This document shows positions 29,736 through 38,169 of a stretch of DNA of 64,000 nucleotides, one piece after another. Origin of the DNA: Anatilimnocola floriformis (GTDB lineage: Bacteria; Planctomycetota; Planctomycetia; Pirellulales; Pirellulaceae); NCBI RefSeq assembly GCF_024256385.1, contig NZ_JAMLFW010000004.1, positions 1 to 64,000 on the forward strand, read 5' to 3'. The notes under the pieces were generated by a model. It had not been told where the DNA came from, did not search any database, and saw nothing but the letters and a program-made list of their open reading frames with translations. Position 1 is the stretch's first letter. The number at the start of each line of letters is the position of its first letter. The translations under genes were made by a program, and so were the position numbers.

Positions 29736-30035
29736 TCACGCAGTCAAAGCGAGCAGCGGTTCAACGTCGAAGAATGTGACACCATCGGCCACGCTGGTAA
29801 ACTCAAAGTAATAGACGTTCCCATACTTCACATTGATTAGTTCCGCAGGGGAGAGCGTGTAGAGATACACCCCCTCGTCATCGTCTTCAGTGAATTCTAG
29901 TTCCTCATCGCTGAGGTATTCACCGGCGAAGCCTTGGCGAATCTTGGCCGTGACAGTTGCACCGGAAACCGGATTGCCGGTGTCTTTGTCCAGCAATGTA
30001 TATGCGATTACGTTTGTTGATTTGATTGCAAGCAT
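29736..30035 (-). CDS. Small phage structural protein (Ig-like), unknown
   Basis: A 99-residue protein. The sequence opens MLAIKSTNVIAYTLLDKDTG and contains NPVSGATVTAKI, the strand pattern of a carboxypeptidase-regulatory/Ig-like beta-sandwich, followed by acidic loops and EGVYLYTLSP. Such modules often occur in phage baseplate or fibre proteins. No closer family recognised. Starts with the TANATA context. Confidence 0.5.
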   Translation of the reverse strand: MLAIKSTNVIAYTLLDKDTGNPVSGATVTAKIRQGFAGEYLSDEELEFTEDDDEGVYLYTLSPAELINVKYGNVYYFEFTSVADGVTFFDVEPLLALTA

Positions 30036-30038
30036 ACC

Positions 30039-30206
30039 CTATCTACGCTTGCCACATCCACAATCACCGGGCATCTTCGGCGCAATCTTCACTCCCTTGC
30101 ACGTTGCCTTGCACATCGAGGGATCACCGGCACACGGAACAATCCTGCCGCACACTCGACACTTGACTTGCTTATCGTTCAACCGGTCAAAGACACACCA
30201 CTTCAT
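30039..30206 (-). CDS. Small Cys-rich zinc-ribbon-like protein
   Basis: A 55-residue protein. The ATG at 30206 is preceded by AAGGA. Two Cys pairs (CRVCG and CGCG) with two extra Cys (PSMCKATCKG) suggest one or two bound zinc ions. A homologue with the same CGRIVP and CGCGK elements lies at 54502-54669, likewise between the fibre and the Cys-rich tail gene. Confidence 0.6.
   Translation of the reverse strand: MKWCVFDRLNDKQVKCRVCGRIVPCAGDPSMCKATCKGVKIAPKMPGDCGCGKRR
30040..30045 (-). promoter_or_regulatory. TANATA late motif (TAGATA)
   Basis: Minus strand reads GTAGATAGGGTATG, ending in the start codon of 29736-30035. It overlaps the stop of the zinc-ribbon gene. Confidence 0.5.
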
Positions 30207-30213
30207 ATTGTCC

Positions 30214-30777
30214 TTACGGGATAGGGGTGACATCACAATCCCAGCCGAACGGGATCAACTCAGCAGAGAAGTAACGCACCCAGCCCTCAGCGTGAATCGT
30301 TCCGCCCTCGGTGCAATCATAGGGACCATCGCCGGTGATGTTGCCTGCAAAGGTATAGTTGCCAGGGTATCCAGGCGGCACGCCGAAAGCTGCAAAGTTC
30401 GTTTCGATTCTCATCGAGAGGCGAAGGTAAGTTGGTGGGCCACTCTCCCCGATGTTCATTCCAATCCAACGGATGTTGCCAGTAAATCCACCGTATGAAG
30501 TGCTGCACACATTGGGAGCACCAACGAGATAACCGCCGCAAGTCAATGGCGTGCTGCCGCTCAACGGTGTCCCTCGGTCGATGGTGATGGTCACACCTTC
30601 CAAGCAACCACACTCGCCGACGCAATTATAAAAGTAACATGACCACCCGGAAGGAACCGAACCTTCACACGCTGCGCATTCACTTGGACAACAACACGCA
30701 GAACTAGTTGTTCTGATTCCAGTGGTGCCCAATCCCACATAGGTAATTATCTTTCCGTCTTTGGTTGCGATTTTCAT
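30214..30777 (-). CDS. Cys-rich tail-tip protein (shared by both elements)
   Basis: A 187-residue protein, clear homologue of 54666-55232. Opens MKIATKDGKIITYVGLGTTG, then a dense Cys cluster (CCCPSECAACEGSVPSGW and CVGECGCLEG), then conserved TITIDRGTPL, LTCGGYLVGAPNVC and ESGPPTYLRLSMRI, ending GWDCDVTPIP. The Cys count suggests disulfides or metal in a virion tail-tip protein. TAATG overlap with the upstream gene shows translational coupling. Function unknown. Confidence 0.65.
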   Translation of the reverse strand: MKIATKDGKIITYVGLGTTGIRTTSSACCCPSECAACEGSVPSGWSCYFYNCVGECGCLEGVTITIDRGTPLSGSTPLTCGGYLVGAPNVCSTSYGGFTGNIRWIGMNIGESGPPTYLRLSMRIETNFAAFGVPPGYPGNYTFAGNITGDGPYDCTEGGTIHAEGWVRYFSAELIPFGWDCDVTPIP

Positions 30778-32048
30778 TAGCAGTTGGTTCCTTCAATCTG
30801 CAATGTCCAATCGCTGACACCTGCACATGCTTCACCGTATATGGTTGCCGTCTTACATTCCAAATCACCATCGGTGTTGATACGTTGTTCGACGATACAC
30901 GTGCGTGTAACTTTCTGAATGTCAACTATCTCCCAGTTCCAATCAAAGTTATCACCGGGTGAATTCTTCAGGCCGGAACGCATTAGCAATACTTTTGCAC
31001 CATCAGCACCAGCGTGGCCACGGGGATTAGTCGCCACGGTAATTGGAAACCCAGGTGGTGGCATCCAATATTGGCCATGAACAACAACTGTAAATTGATC
31101 AATGCTAGGTGTGCCGCTGCCACAACATGCACCATTTAGTTCGGCAGTGGCAAACAACGCCACCCGATCAACACTGATAACCTGATACTCACCATCCACA
31201 TGGTGGTAAAGTGCGTGACCATAGGCATCGACAACAACATCCTGAAAGGAACTGAAAGGCGCACGAATGATAACGGTATCTTCGCCCTCTTCTCGTGGGT
31301 CGATGCCCTGATGATCGTAATCAAAAACATATGCACGGAATGTATTCGTGTCTGGGTCGATTTGTTCATATGCTCGAAACACAATCCACGAGGCGATGCG
31401 CTCCATCCACACCACATCATATTGAACCCGTGTGGTGTCGTCGCTTTCCGATTCGCTTTCACCCGGATCGGTGTAGTCATTGCCACGAGGTATAGCCAAA
31501 CCACGATAGCCGATCTTGCCTGCCCACATTCCCGGCGATTGATACCAGTCAGCTACCTGCACTCGATCCCCTGCGTTGTCAATCCACACGTCTATCTCTG
31601 ACAGCTTGAGGACCATTGCTTTAGCGGAACTGCCGATTGTCAAATCTTCCATCAGTTCAAAGTGGATAACATCGGTTCCGCCCCCTTGCGGGATAATCCA
31701 ATATTGCCCGTCCCTCGCTTCACGCTGGAGAATGACAATGTCCCCATCGTTGTAGGCTTTCGACGCAGGGTTATAGACTTTTATAATCTCGCCGGTCTGC
31801 TGTAACTTCCCTGCCGGGTCAGTCTCGACAAGATGCTTGAGCACCTTGACTTCACCCTTGCCCGGTTCAAGATCGGACGCAGCCGCAGGAATCGTATTGT
31901 AGGCAGTCGCAAAGATGTGGCCCGATTCACGAGTGATGGGCAAGGAGAACTGCGGCCTGCTAAAGAGCGTGCCGTTGCCGTGATCGTCAAGCAATCGTTG
32001 CAGCTTGACAATATCATTATCCGTCAGCCCTTTGAGTTGTTCAGGCAT
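30777..32048 (-). CDS. Tail-tip protein (shared by both elements)
   Basis: A 423-residue protein, homologous to 55232-56275. The ATG at 32048 has AAGGA five bases upstream. Visible shared blocks: ESESDDTTRVQYDVV, WIVFRAYEQIDPD, FRAYVFDYD, and C-terminal NPRGHAGADGAKVLL.RSGLKN.PGD.F.WNWE, ending in a Cys-containing segment (GEACAGVSDWTLQIEGTNC). The position after the two tail genes and before the fibre points to the distal tail or baseplate. No enzymatic motif seen. Confidence 0.6.
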   Translation of the reverse strand: MPEQLKGLTDNDIVKLQRLLDDHGNGTLFSRPQFSLPITRESGHIFATAYNTIPAAASDLEPGKGEVKVLKHLVETDPAGKLQQTGEIIKVYNPASKAYNDGDIVILQREARDGQYWIIPQGGGTDVIHFELMEDLTIGSSAKAMVLKLSEIDVWIDNAGDRVQVADWYQSPGMWAGKIGYRGLAIPRGNDYTDPGESESESDDTTRVQYDVVWMERIASWIVFRAYEQIDPDTNTFRAYVFDYDHQGIDPREEGEDTVIIRAPFSSFQDVVVDAYGHALYHHVDGEYQVISVDRVALFATAELNGACCGSGTPSIDQFTVVVHGQYWMPPPGFPITVATNPRGHAGADGAKVLLMRSGLKNSPGDNFDWNWEIVDIQKVTRTCIVEQRINTDGDLECKTATIYGEACAGVSDWTLQIEGTNC

Positions 32049-32056
32049 GTGGTTCC

Positions 32057-32422
32057 TTAATCGTTGAGGAGTAGGAACCGAACCTTGCAGCTTGCCGTAT
32101 CGGCTTTCAGTTTCAACGTGATGCCGGGTTCAAGCCTGAACTGTGCAGCCTCGCCCGGTTTCAAACGGCCGACAACTTTCATCGTGCCGGAATCGTCAGG
32201 CCCGAACTGCACAAAGTTAGTGGCATCGGTATTCAACAGGCAGACTAGGCCGAGGGTAGCAACGTCGCCGACTGCCAAGGCTTCGGCTGATGTGCCTACG
32301 GTTTGAATACCGGAATTGGCGCCAAGCGTGTTTTGTGTGATCGTTGGTGATGCGGAGAACGCATCGGTGTATACACCGTTCGTGATGTTCAAACGGACTA
32401 AGGTTGTGATTTCATTACTCAT
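32057..32422 (-). CDS. Small phage tail protein, unknown
   Basis: A 121-residue protein rich in Thr, Ala and Leu with alternating strands (VCLLNTDATNFVQFGPDDSG, VVGRLKPGEAAQFRLEPGI), resembling small phage proteins that describe a beta-sandwich domain. I see no homologue in element 2. Starts with the TANATA context 15 bases after the previous stop. Confidence 0.55.
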   Translation of the reverse strand: MSNEITTLVRLNITNGVYTDAFSASPTITQNTLGANSGIQTVGTSAEALAVGDVATLGLVCLLNTDATNFVQFGPDDSGTMKVVGRLKPGEAAQFRLEPGITLKLKADTASCKVRFLLLND

Positions 32423-32426
32423 ACCC

Positions 32427-32432
32427 TATGTA
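32427..32432 (-). promoter_or_regulatory. TANATA late motif (TACATA)
   Basis: Minus strand reads ACTACATAGGGTATG, ending in the start codon of 32057-32422. Confidence 0.5.
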
Positions 32433-32436
32433 GTCA

Positions 32437-33390
32437 TCAGGCGAGGAACTTCTTGCACTCAGCTAAGCTATTCGGCAAGTTCAAGACTGAGAAAGCTTTC
32501 TCCCCTTGAATCATCTTCGGCGGCAGAAACACCGCAGGAGCACCGTCAGGATTCTTTCCGCCCTGACCATCGAGCAGGCCGAGGTATGGTTGACCGTCAT
32601 TCCCTTTGAATGCCATTTTCTTACCAGCGACCGGCGAACCTGCGGCCCCAAGATAGAATGAACCGATGTCACATAGTTCAAGCTTCCAGCCTTTTTTCTT
32701 GTTCTTGAATGTGAATGTCACCCGGATATAGTCACGGCCAAGCGGCAGTTGCTTTGTCGGTTCCTTCCGCTTGAGTTCCCAAGTGCAAGGGAACATCATC
32801 CATTGCCCCTTAGGTCTGCCGAAGAATGTATCGGTCGAAACGTGGTAAGCGTAATCCTCGTTGAGTGCCAGAATGTCGAACGTGATTGGGTAGTTCTTCA
32901 CGAGCGTGAGGACGTTATAGCCTGATTCTTTTTCCGGTGTTGGATTGCGAAACGGTTCGCCCGCACTGTTGCAGATTGCGCCGTTGAATGCCATGTCTTG
33001 ACTGCTGCTGATTGTTCCTTGGGCTACTTCCTTGAATGACTCGCCGCTGCCTTTTGCCTCGACGGGTTCATTGATCGGGTCATCGTTCTGAGGTTTCTCT
33101 GCCTCAGGTGTCTTGTAGGTGATCGTCACATCCCAGACTGGCTGGTTCGCATCCCTGCGAGTTGCTTGTCGATCCGTGACAACGCAGCCTGCGTCATATT
33201 CATATTGTGCTGGCCCATCGAATCTATACGTGTCGCCGATCTGCGGGCACAATGGATAATCCAGCACGATTACATCAGCGTCAAATAGGCTGCTGCATGT
33301 GGCCACGAACTTGAGCGTGCGGTTCCAAATACCTTTTTCGTTCTGCTTGCTATCGGGTGTGTCTTGGGCATAGCCCCATTCAGTTATCAT
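32437..33390 (-). CDS. Tail protein downstream of the tape measure
   Basis: A 317-residue protein with AAGGA before its ATG. The first gene after the tape measure in transcription order, the usual place of a distal-tail or tail-associated protein. It has RTLKFVATCSS, IGDTYRFDG, VWDVTITYKTPE and a C-terminal region with LYLG..G.PVAGKKMAFKG. The element 2 gene at 56276-57175 has the same place and a similar middle. Function inferred from position only. Confidence 0.55.
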   Translation of the reverse strand: MITEWGYAQDTPDSKQNEKGIWNRTLKFVATCSSLFDADVIVLDYPLCPQIGDTYRFDGPAQYEYDAGCVVTDRQATRRDANQPVWDVTITYKTPEAEKPQNDDPINEPVEAKGSGESFKEVAQGTISSSQDMAFNGAICNSAGEPFRNPTPEKESGYNVLTLVKNYPITFDILALNEDYAYHVSTDTFFGRPKGQWMMFPCTWELKRKEPTKQLPLGRDYIRVTFTFKNKKKGWKLELCDIGSFYLGAAGSPVAGKKMAFKGNDGQPYLGLLDGQGGKNPDGAPAVFLPPKMIQGEKAFSVLNLPNSLAECKKFLA

Positions 33391-33398
33391 CGAGTTCC

Positions 33399-35147
33399 TT
33401 ATCTTAGATTCGCTGCGGCTAGTTGATTTCCTTTTTGGTTTATCTCGCCGAGGATTCGATTGTTGTCTTGTTGCAGCCGGTTCCCCTTGATTGCTTCAGT
33501 TAGCAACGGGTCGCCTTGCTTCTCTTGTGCATTGACGATTGCCTCAAAGGCTGCCGAAGATCCTTTTTCCAATGCACCTGGTGCAAGCTTGGTCGTGACA
33601 TTCATTTCGCCGCCGAGGTCTGCATTGCCGAAGTCAACATCAGGTGTCTTCATCAGGTTCCGCAGTTCGGCCATTCGCTTTGTCATGTCGCCCGCAATAT
33701 CGATTGCCAGCTTGTTGTCCTTTGCAAGGAATGACTTCTTCAGTTCTTTTTCCATTTCGCCGAGGGGACGTTTCATGTCCTTGCTTGCCTGTGCTGCGGC
33801 ACGCTTGAACCCATCGAACATCGGCTTGAACATCATGTCGGTGTCAGCCTCGCCAAACGTGGTAATCTCTAACCACATCGCAGCGAATATCTCGCCGACG
33901 TTGTGACTAAGTGCCATGAACGTTTCGACGCAGGCCGAGGCGAAGTTCATCAGCAAATTGGGAATGAGGGTTCCGAACATGTTGAGGCAGTCATTGCCGA
34001 ACTTCACGAAGTCGAGGGCGACACCGAGCAAGGCAACTTCCCAAACTTGTTCCCAGCGAGTGAGCACCGATTCAGTGAATGCCAATGCCTCGCCGATGCT
34101 TTGCGACAGGTTGAGAATGTTCTCGCCGAAGTAAACAATCAGTGCCGTGATTGGACCGCCGAAGACAAAGGCAAAGAGCGTGCGGAATTCCCAAATGATC
34201 TGGCCCATCATCTTGAACCCTTGAATCGTGATGTTCGTCATTTGCAAGATGGCGGGTGTCCAGTTGCGGATTTGCTCAAACACCGGGTGCAGCGCCTCAG
34301 TCATGCCGCCGATTTCATTGGCGAACATTTCAAACAAGCCTTGCGTGAGGGGAGCGAGTGCCACGGCGAAGTGCTGGCCTAAGCCTTGCAGTGATTTGCC
34401 AAACAGTGAGTAGGCATCTTGTGCATTCTGAACCTGTGCAATCTCACCATCAGAGAACAACAGGCCGAGGCGAGAGGCTTTCTCTCTGAACTCGTCGATG
34501 CCTTTGCCGCCACCTTGCAGCAGTTCATTCAAGCTGCTGCCGGTCTTGCCGAAGATGTCGTTGATGATCGAGAGCCGATCACCTGCGTTGCCCAGCTTTG
34601 ACAGGCCGTCAGCGATTGCCTTGACTTGATCCTCAGGCTTCAGGCGGGCGAGCTGCTGCGCATCGAGTCCGATCTGAGCGAGTGCTGCGGCAGCCGGTCC
34701 CCCTTGGCGTGCAGCCTCGCTAATGTTCCGCACCATCTTTGTCAGCGATGCGTTCAAGTCCTCGACGTTTGAACCGCTCTGATCGGCAGCAAGCTGCAAG
34801 ACAACCAAACTTGCAGCACTGATGCCGATCTTTTTAGCTACGTCGCCGAGTTGATCGAGAGAACCGAACCCGTCTGAGACGAGTTGTTGCAGGGATTGAA
34901 ACGCAGATTTGATTGCACCGGTCAATGCACCGATGGCGGCAATTGCTACGGTGGCACCTGCGGCGATTGCCCCGCCCTTCATGAAGTCTTGAGCTAGACC
35001 GCCGCCAGTCTTGCCGAACAATGCCTCTAACCAAGGCTTCATATTGTTGGCGAACTCTTTTGTCTTTTTCTCAGACTTATCTAAGTTCTTGTCGAACTTC
35101 TCAGTATTCGCCTGAATCAGAACGTCGATGTTATGTGCTACTGCCAT
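33399..35147 (-). CDS. Tail tape measure protein
   Basis: A 582-residue protein, long and mostly helical with a hydrophobic core (AIAAGATVAIAAIGALTGAI) and central membrane-like helices, ending in a charged coiled region. It follows the frameshifted chaperone, the canonical tape-measure position. Its length suggests a fairly short tail. The N-terminal half shows conserved QLGDVAKKIGISAASLVVLQ, DLNASLTKMVRN and LKPEDQVKAIADGLSKL..A, also present in the 605-residue homologue at 57186-59003. The start has TACATA four bases upstream and lies 4 bases after the chaperone stop. Confidence 0.85.
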   Translation of the reverse strand: MAVAHNIDVLIQANTEKFDKNLDKSEKKTKEFANNMKPWLEALFGKTGGGLAQDFMKGGAIAAGATVAIAAIGALTGAIKSAFQSLQQLVSDGFGSLDQLGDVAKKIGISAASLVVLQLAADQSGSNVEDLNASLTKMVRNISEAARQGGPAAAALAQIGLDAQQLARLKPEDQVKAIADGLSKLGNAGDRLSIINDIFGKTGSSLNELLQGGGKGIDEFREKASRLGLLFSDGEIAQVQNAQDAYSLFGKSLQGLGQHFAVALAPLTQGLFEMFANEIGGMTEALHPVFEQIRNWTPAILQMTNITIQGFKMMGQIIWEFRTLFAFVFGGPITALIVYFGENILNLSQSIGEALAFTESVLTRWEQVWEVALLGVALDFVKFGNDCLNMFGTLIPNLLMNFASACVETFMALSHNVGEIFAAMWLEITTFGEADTDMMFKPMFDGFKRAAAQASKDMKRPLGEMEKELKKSFLAKDNKLAIDIAGDMTKRMAELRNLMKTPDVDFGNADLGGEMNVTTKLAPGALEKGSSAAFEAIVNAQEKQGDPLLTEAIKGNRLQQDNNRILGEINQKGNQLAAANLR

Positions 35148-35150
35148 ACC

Positions 35151-35767
35151 TTATGTATGCACAAGCTGCGACATTAACCGCTGACGGAAGTTCAATGGTG
35201 TCATTGGCTGCTCGATAACGTCAGGTAGATACAACAAGAACTTCGCAGGGGGATATGGTGCCCGCCCCTTCGGCCTATAGAGGTTGGCCTGCTGAGCAAG
35301 CAACTGTGCGAAGTAGGGATCAAGACGAGCAACACCCAAACCGTATTGCTCGCTGTATGAATGCCAGTCAGATATTTGCTCAAGCGTTAGATCATCCAGC
35401 ATGTAATCAGGGTGCGGATAACCTAGCGTTTCGCAAAGTCGAAATAGAAACACTTCATAGGGTGTTAAGTTTTTTTTTGCACCTTGGCCGATTCGGTCAC
35501 GAGGTATTCGGCGATGCTGTTCAATAGATCGATGGGCACTACATCGAGTTCGCTAGGCTGCGTCACATGACCATCGTCATCTAACATTGCCTTGGCCAAT
35601 ATCTCTTTGATAACATCGAGGCTATCGTCTGGCGACTTCAGCAAGCCTTGCAGCCGCCTTACATCGCCCGCATCAATAGCGTGCAGGTGTAGTTCGTCGC
35701 CGCTGTCTAGTGTATAGACAATCTTGCGGCGATAGTTTTTCAAATCTCCCCAGCGTAGGACAGCCAT
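35151..35767 (-). CDS. Tail assembly chaperone, with -1 frameshift extension (G/GT type)
   Basis: The zero frame (35767 to 35465) gives 100 residues ending KVQKKT. The -1 frame is open across the end: after a run of nine A (35470-35478) read CAA AAA AAA ACT, slipping back one base continues NLTPYEVFLFRLCETLGYP to a stop at 35151, for a product of about 204 residues. The start is ATG in a TAATG overlap. Position between tail tube and tape measure and this frameshift are the hallmarks of the G/GT tail chaperones of long-tailed phages, which load the tape measure. Confidence 0.85.
35152..35157 (-). promoter_or_regulatory. TANATA late motif (TACATA) before the tape measure
   Basis: Minus strand reads CATACATAAGGTATG. 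The TAA inside it is the stop codon of the frameshifted chaperone. Confidence 0.5.
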
Positions 35768-36252
35768 TATGCACCCTCTTCTGGTGATTCATCGGGAACA
35801 GATGCGCCCTCAACTTCAGCAGTTACCCATGCGCCCGAACGTTTGATCGTGAGTTCTTCAGTCACGAGTTCGTTGCGGTTAATTGTGTTGTTCCTGCTGG
35901 TCAAGATACCGTCGCCGGTGCTTGCGAATTCTGGCAAGTCGCCGAGTTCCGGTAGGGTGATGGTGCAAGTTCTTACGCTTGCTTGGCCATTCGCTGCATA
36001 CCACGCATCGAGGGCAAGTTCAGTTGCACTGCCGGGATGGAATGCAACTGTGAAAGTAACTTCGCCGGGATCGACCGAACCACCGAGGAACGTGTCGTGT
36101 GCATCGCCTAACCTGCTTGTGGCTGCCGTGGCTTTGCTGCTGCTGCCGCTAATGCCGGGATCGACGATTGACAATACAATGTCATCATCCTCTGGATCAG
36201 CCGCAGAGAATGCGAACGTCGCACCCAAACCAATTCTATCTAATAGACTCAT
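35767..36252 (-). CDS. Major tail tube protein
   Basis: A 161-residue protein with AAGGAG before ATG. Beta-rich with SSKATAATSRLGDAHDTFLG, GGSVDPGEVTFTVAFHPGSA and TLPELGDLPEFASTGDG, a pattern like the phage tube/lambda gpV-type fold; the element 2 homologue (60302-60712) shares DPGEVT.T. It lies directly before the tail chaperone. A TACATA motif stands 25 bases upstream with a leader, unlike the leaderless neighbours. Confidence 0.75.
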   Translation of the reverse strand: MSLLDRIGLGATFAFSAADPEDDDIVLSIVDPGISGSSSKATAATSRLGDAHDTFLGGSVDPGEVTFTVAFHPGSATELALDAWYAANGQASVRTCTITLPELGDLPEFASTGDGILTSRNNTINRNELVTEELTIKRSGAWVTAEVEGASVPDESPEEGA

Positions 36253-36271
36253 TAAGACTCCTTATGCCTTG

Positions 36272-36685
36272 TTAGTTATGTAGTATCTGAACGTCTAAAC
36301 TGCACACATGTTTTCCCTCGTCAGCACCATTGATCGGAAAATACTCATCGCTGTGATCCTCGACAAAAGCACCGAGGCAAAGGCTTTCACCCATCGCCCC
36401 CTTGTATGCGTGCAGTTCATCTTTGATAACTGCCGCCATGCTTTGTGCTGCGTCGATGTCATCGCTGACTAGTTCAACGTCGAAGCTTGTATCAGTGAAA
36501 CCACGCTTAGTTCCATCGAGGTTGCAATCTCTGATGCTGCCCCTACGGTGGAACCACACGTAATCGTCGGGTGCGTTCTCGTCGATGGTGTCTTGCTGTA
36601 TGCTGCCGGGTTTCTCAGGATCGATGCCCAGATCAACGGCTAACGTCGCCAGCCATGCCCGAAACCCTATTCCAATGTCACTCAA
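36272..36685 (-). CDS. Tail terminator/completion protein (DUF3168-like)
   Basis: A 137-residue protein. The start is TTG at 36685, not ATG, with AAGGAG six bases upstream, and it overlaps the end of the gp10-like gene. Features: FRAWLATLAVDLGIDPEKPG, VWFHRRGSIRD, SFDVELVSDDIDAAQSMAAV and KDELHAYKGAMG, the pattern of the small tail-completion proteins that cap the tail tube. Two copies of the same type are fused at the C-terminus of the element 2 protein 60759-63149. Confidence 0.7.
   Translation of the reverse strand: MSDIGIGFRAWLATLAVDLGIDPEKPGSIQQDTIDENAPDDYVWFHRRGSIRDCNLDGTKRGFTDTSFDVELVSDDIDAAQSMAAVIKDELHAYKGAMGESLCLGAFVEDHSDEYFPINGADEGKHVCSLDVQILHN
36277..36282 (-). promoter_or_regulatory. 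TANATA late motif (TACATA) with leader, before tail tube
   Basis: Minus strand reads ACTACATAACTAAC, about 25 bases before the ATG of the tail tube gene, which has its own AAGGAG. A motif this far from the start cannot be a translation signal. Confidence 0.45.
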
Positions 36686-37095
36686 AATTGACTCCTTATT
36701 GCGTCGTCTAATGATTCATTCACGGCATCGAGTGCGGCCTGCTCTTCAGTCTCACCGGCATCCCGCATATGACGTTTGCCCGGCATCTTGCGTCCGCTCT
36801 TTGTAGTCCAGCCATATTCCTGTGCCATGTTGTATTGCTTACCCTTTGGCAGCGTGGAAGTAACACGGTGGCCCACTCGCCCTCGCTTGCGTTTCAATGC
36901 CTTGACTTTGACACCACGTTCAAGATCGCCGCTGTCATCAGGTGGTTGCTCACGCTCTTCCAGATTCTGCTTTGTCTTTGTCTGTATAAGTTTGGCTGCC
37001 TTGCGAGTTCCTTTCCGCAGGAACTTCTTTGCATTCTTTCCAAGCTTGCCAAGTTTGATTTCAAATTCTCTAGCACCCCTGATTACTACTGCCAT
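36682..37095 (-). CDS. HK97 gp10-like head-tail connector
   Basis: A 137-residue protein with AAGGAG before ATG. Typical gp10 layout: ELKLGKLGKNAKKFLRKGTR near the start, GRVGHRVTSTLPKGKQYNM, then YGWTTKSGRKMPGKRHMRDAG, the conserved GT...P..PF-like region adapted, and a C-terminal helix. In HK97 it helps terminate or seal the head-tail junction. The same type is found at 63717-64000 in element 2. Confidence 0.75.
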   Translation of the reverse strand: MAVVIRGAREFEIKLGKLGKNAKKFLRKGTRKAAKLIQTKTKQNLEEREQPPDDSGDLERGVKVKALKRKRGRVGHRVTSTLPKGKQYNMAQEYGWTTKSGRKMPGKRHMRDAGETEEQAALDAVNESLDDAIRSQF

Positions 37096-37418
37096 TATCG
37101 AATCTCCTTGGCAAGGATCACTTGCTTGATGTTTCGCTGATCGACGTTGTTCACATGCAGCAATTGGAAAAATCTATTTCCAAACTTCGCACGGCAGGTT
37201 GTGTCGATTCCTGCGTGGAATCTGATTTCAATTTGCACGGTTGCTTCGGCCACGACTTTCTGCGCCCGAATCAATTCCAATCCCTGCAAGTCAACGACAG
37301 ACGAGGGGACGAGGTTATATAATGTTTCCCATTCGCCCGTCTTGAAACCACGAGCATCAGCCGGGCCATCGGGTGGCGTTTGTATAAATATTCTGTGTCT
37401 CAGTTGTCCGCTACGCAT
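37095..37418 (-). CDS. Head-tail adaptor protein
   Basis: A 107-residue protein of the phage head-tail joining family (SPP1 gp16/HK97 gp9 type): MRSGQLRHRIFIQTP, GGFKTGEWET, ELIRAQKVVAEATVQIEIRF and LLHVNNVDQRN are in the expected order. It overlaps the connector gene by 8 bases. It sits on the portal ring and receives the tail. Confidence 0.8.
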   Translation of the reverse strand: MRSGQLRHRIFIQTPPDGPADARGFKTGEWETLYNLVPSSVVDLQGLELIRAQKVVAEATVQIEIRFHAGIDTTCRAKFGNRFFQLLHVNNVDQRNIKQVILAKEIR

Positions 37419-37965
37419 AAGGTCTAACTCTCCACTTGAGCAACACCCGATCTAGGCCGAGTCCCATTTGTGTTGCGATTGTGCCGGTGATTTCCGCTTC
37501 CCGGTTTTCATTCCATGCAGCGACAAGCAATTTCACTGCTTGTTCAATTTGTGCGGGCAATCGTGTTTCGCCTGCGTTCCAAGTGATCGTCACTGCGTCC
37601 GGCCTGTTGAATGTCGCAGGCCAGGCCGTCTTGTGGTAAACGTCTGACTTCTGCGTGCCGTGAACTTGATACAGATCATCGGTGTCGATGGTCACAAGTT
37701 CGTTATCGCTGTCGTAATACGTGATCGATTCGAGGGTTGTCACCGGTGGATAGTCGAGGGTGATCTTGCACGGGAAGCCTGCGAGGGTTTCCGTATAGGT
37801 TGCGGGTGCAAAGGTTCGGTTCGTCTCATCCTCGATGTGGCCGATGGCTGCCCACGCAGTTGCAGCGATGCGCCTATCATCAAAATCGTGTTCGATATTC
37901 AGATGCTCTTTCAGGCAATTGAAGTCGAGCGGCAATGCGGCAATTGTTTCGATGCGTTGTCTCAT
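37411..37965 (-). CDS. Head-tail connector (gp6-like)
   Basis: A 184-residue protein. FNCLKEHLNIEHDFDDRRIA and a helical bundle with LVAAWNENREAE are typical of gp6-like ring proteins that extend the portal. The start has the TANATA context 5 bases upstream. Confidence 0.75.
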   Translation of the reverse strand: MRQRIETIAALPLDFNCLKEHLNIEHDFDDRRIAATAWAAIGHIEDETNRTFAPATYTETLAGFPCKITLDYPPVTTLESITYYDSDNELVTIDTDDLYQVHGTQKSDVYHKTAWPATFNRPDAVTITWNAGETRLPAQIEQAVKLLVAAWNENREAEITGTIATQMGLGLDRVLLKWRVRPYA

Positions 37966-37969
37966 ACCC

Positions 37970-37975
37970 TATGTA
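37970..37975 (-). promoter_or_regulatory. TANATA late motif (TACATA) before the connector
   Basis: Minus strand reads ACTACATAGGGTATG. Confidence 0.5.
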
Positions 37976-37985
37976 GTGTGCAAAC

Positions 37986-38020
37986 GAAAAAACCCACGGC
38001 ACTCTCCCGAATGTCGTGGG
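37986..38020 (-). terminator. Terminator after the capsid gene
   Basis: Stem CCCACGGCA/TGTCGTGGG with one G-T pair, and on the minus strand followed by TTTTTTCG. With the capsid's own promoter-like motif upstream, this isolates the capsid gene as a unit. Confidence 0.7.
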
Positions 38021-38169
38021 CTTGTTTCAAACGGTAGGCCGCAACTTGCCGTGGCACAGCCCCGGTGTTTACGGCACCCAATCTTGCGGTTGCTCCCTGC
38101 GTGGCTGGCCGTGTCACAGCCCTTTGGACTCGCTAGGGAATCGCTCGATTAGTCATCGTCTTGTGTCAA

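Noticed and set aside
35151-35453. Independent gene for the chaperone extension
   Set aside because: There is no ATG or ribosome site; the frame is continuous with the -1 frame of the upstream gene across the A run.
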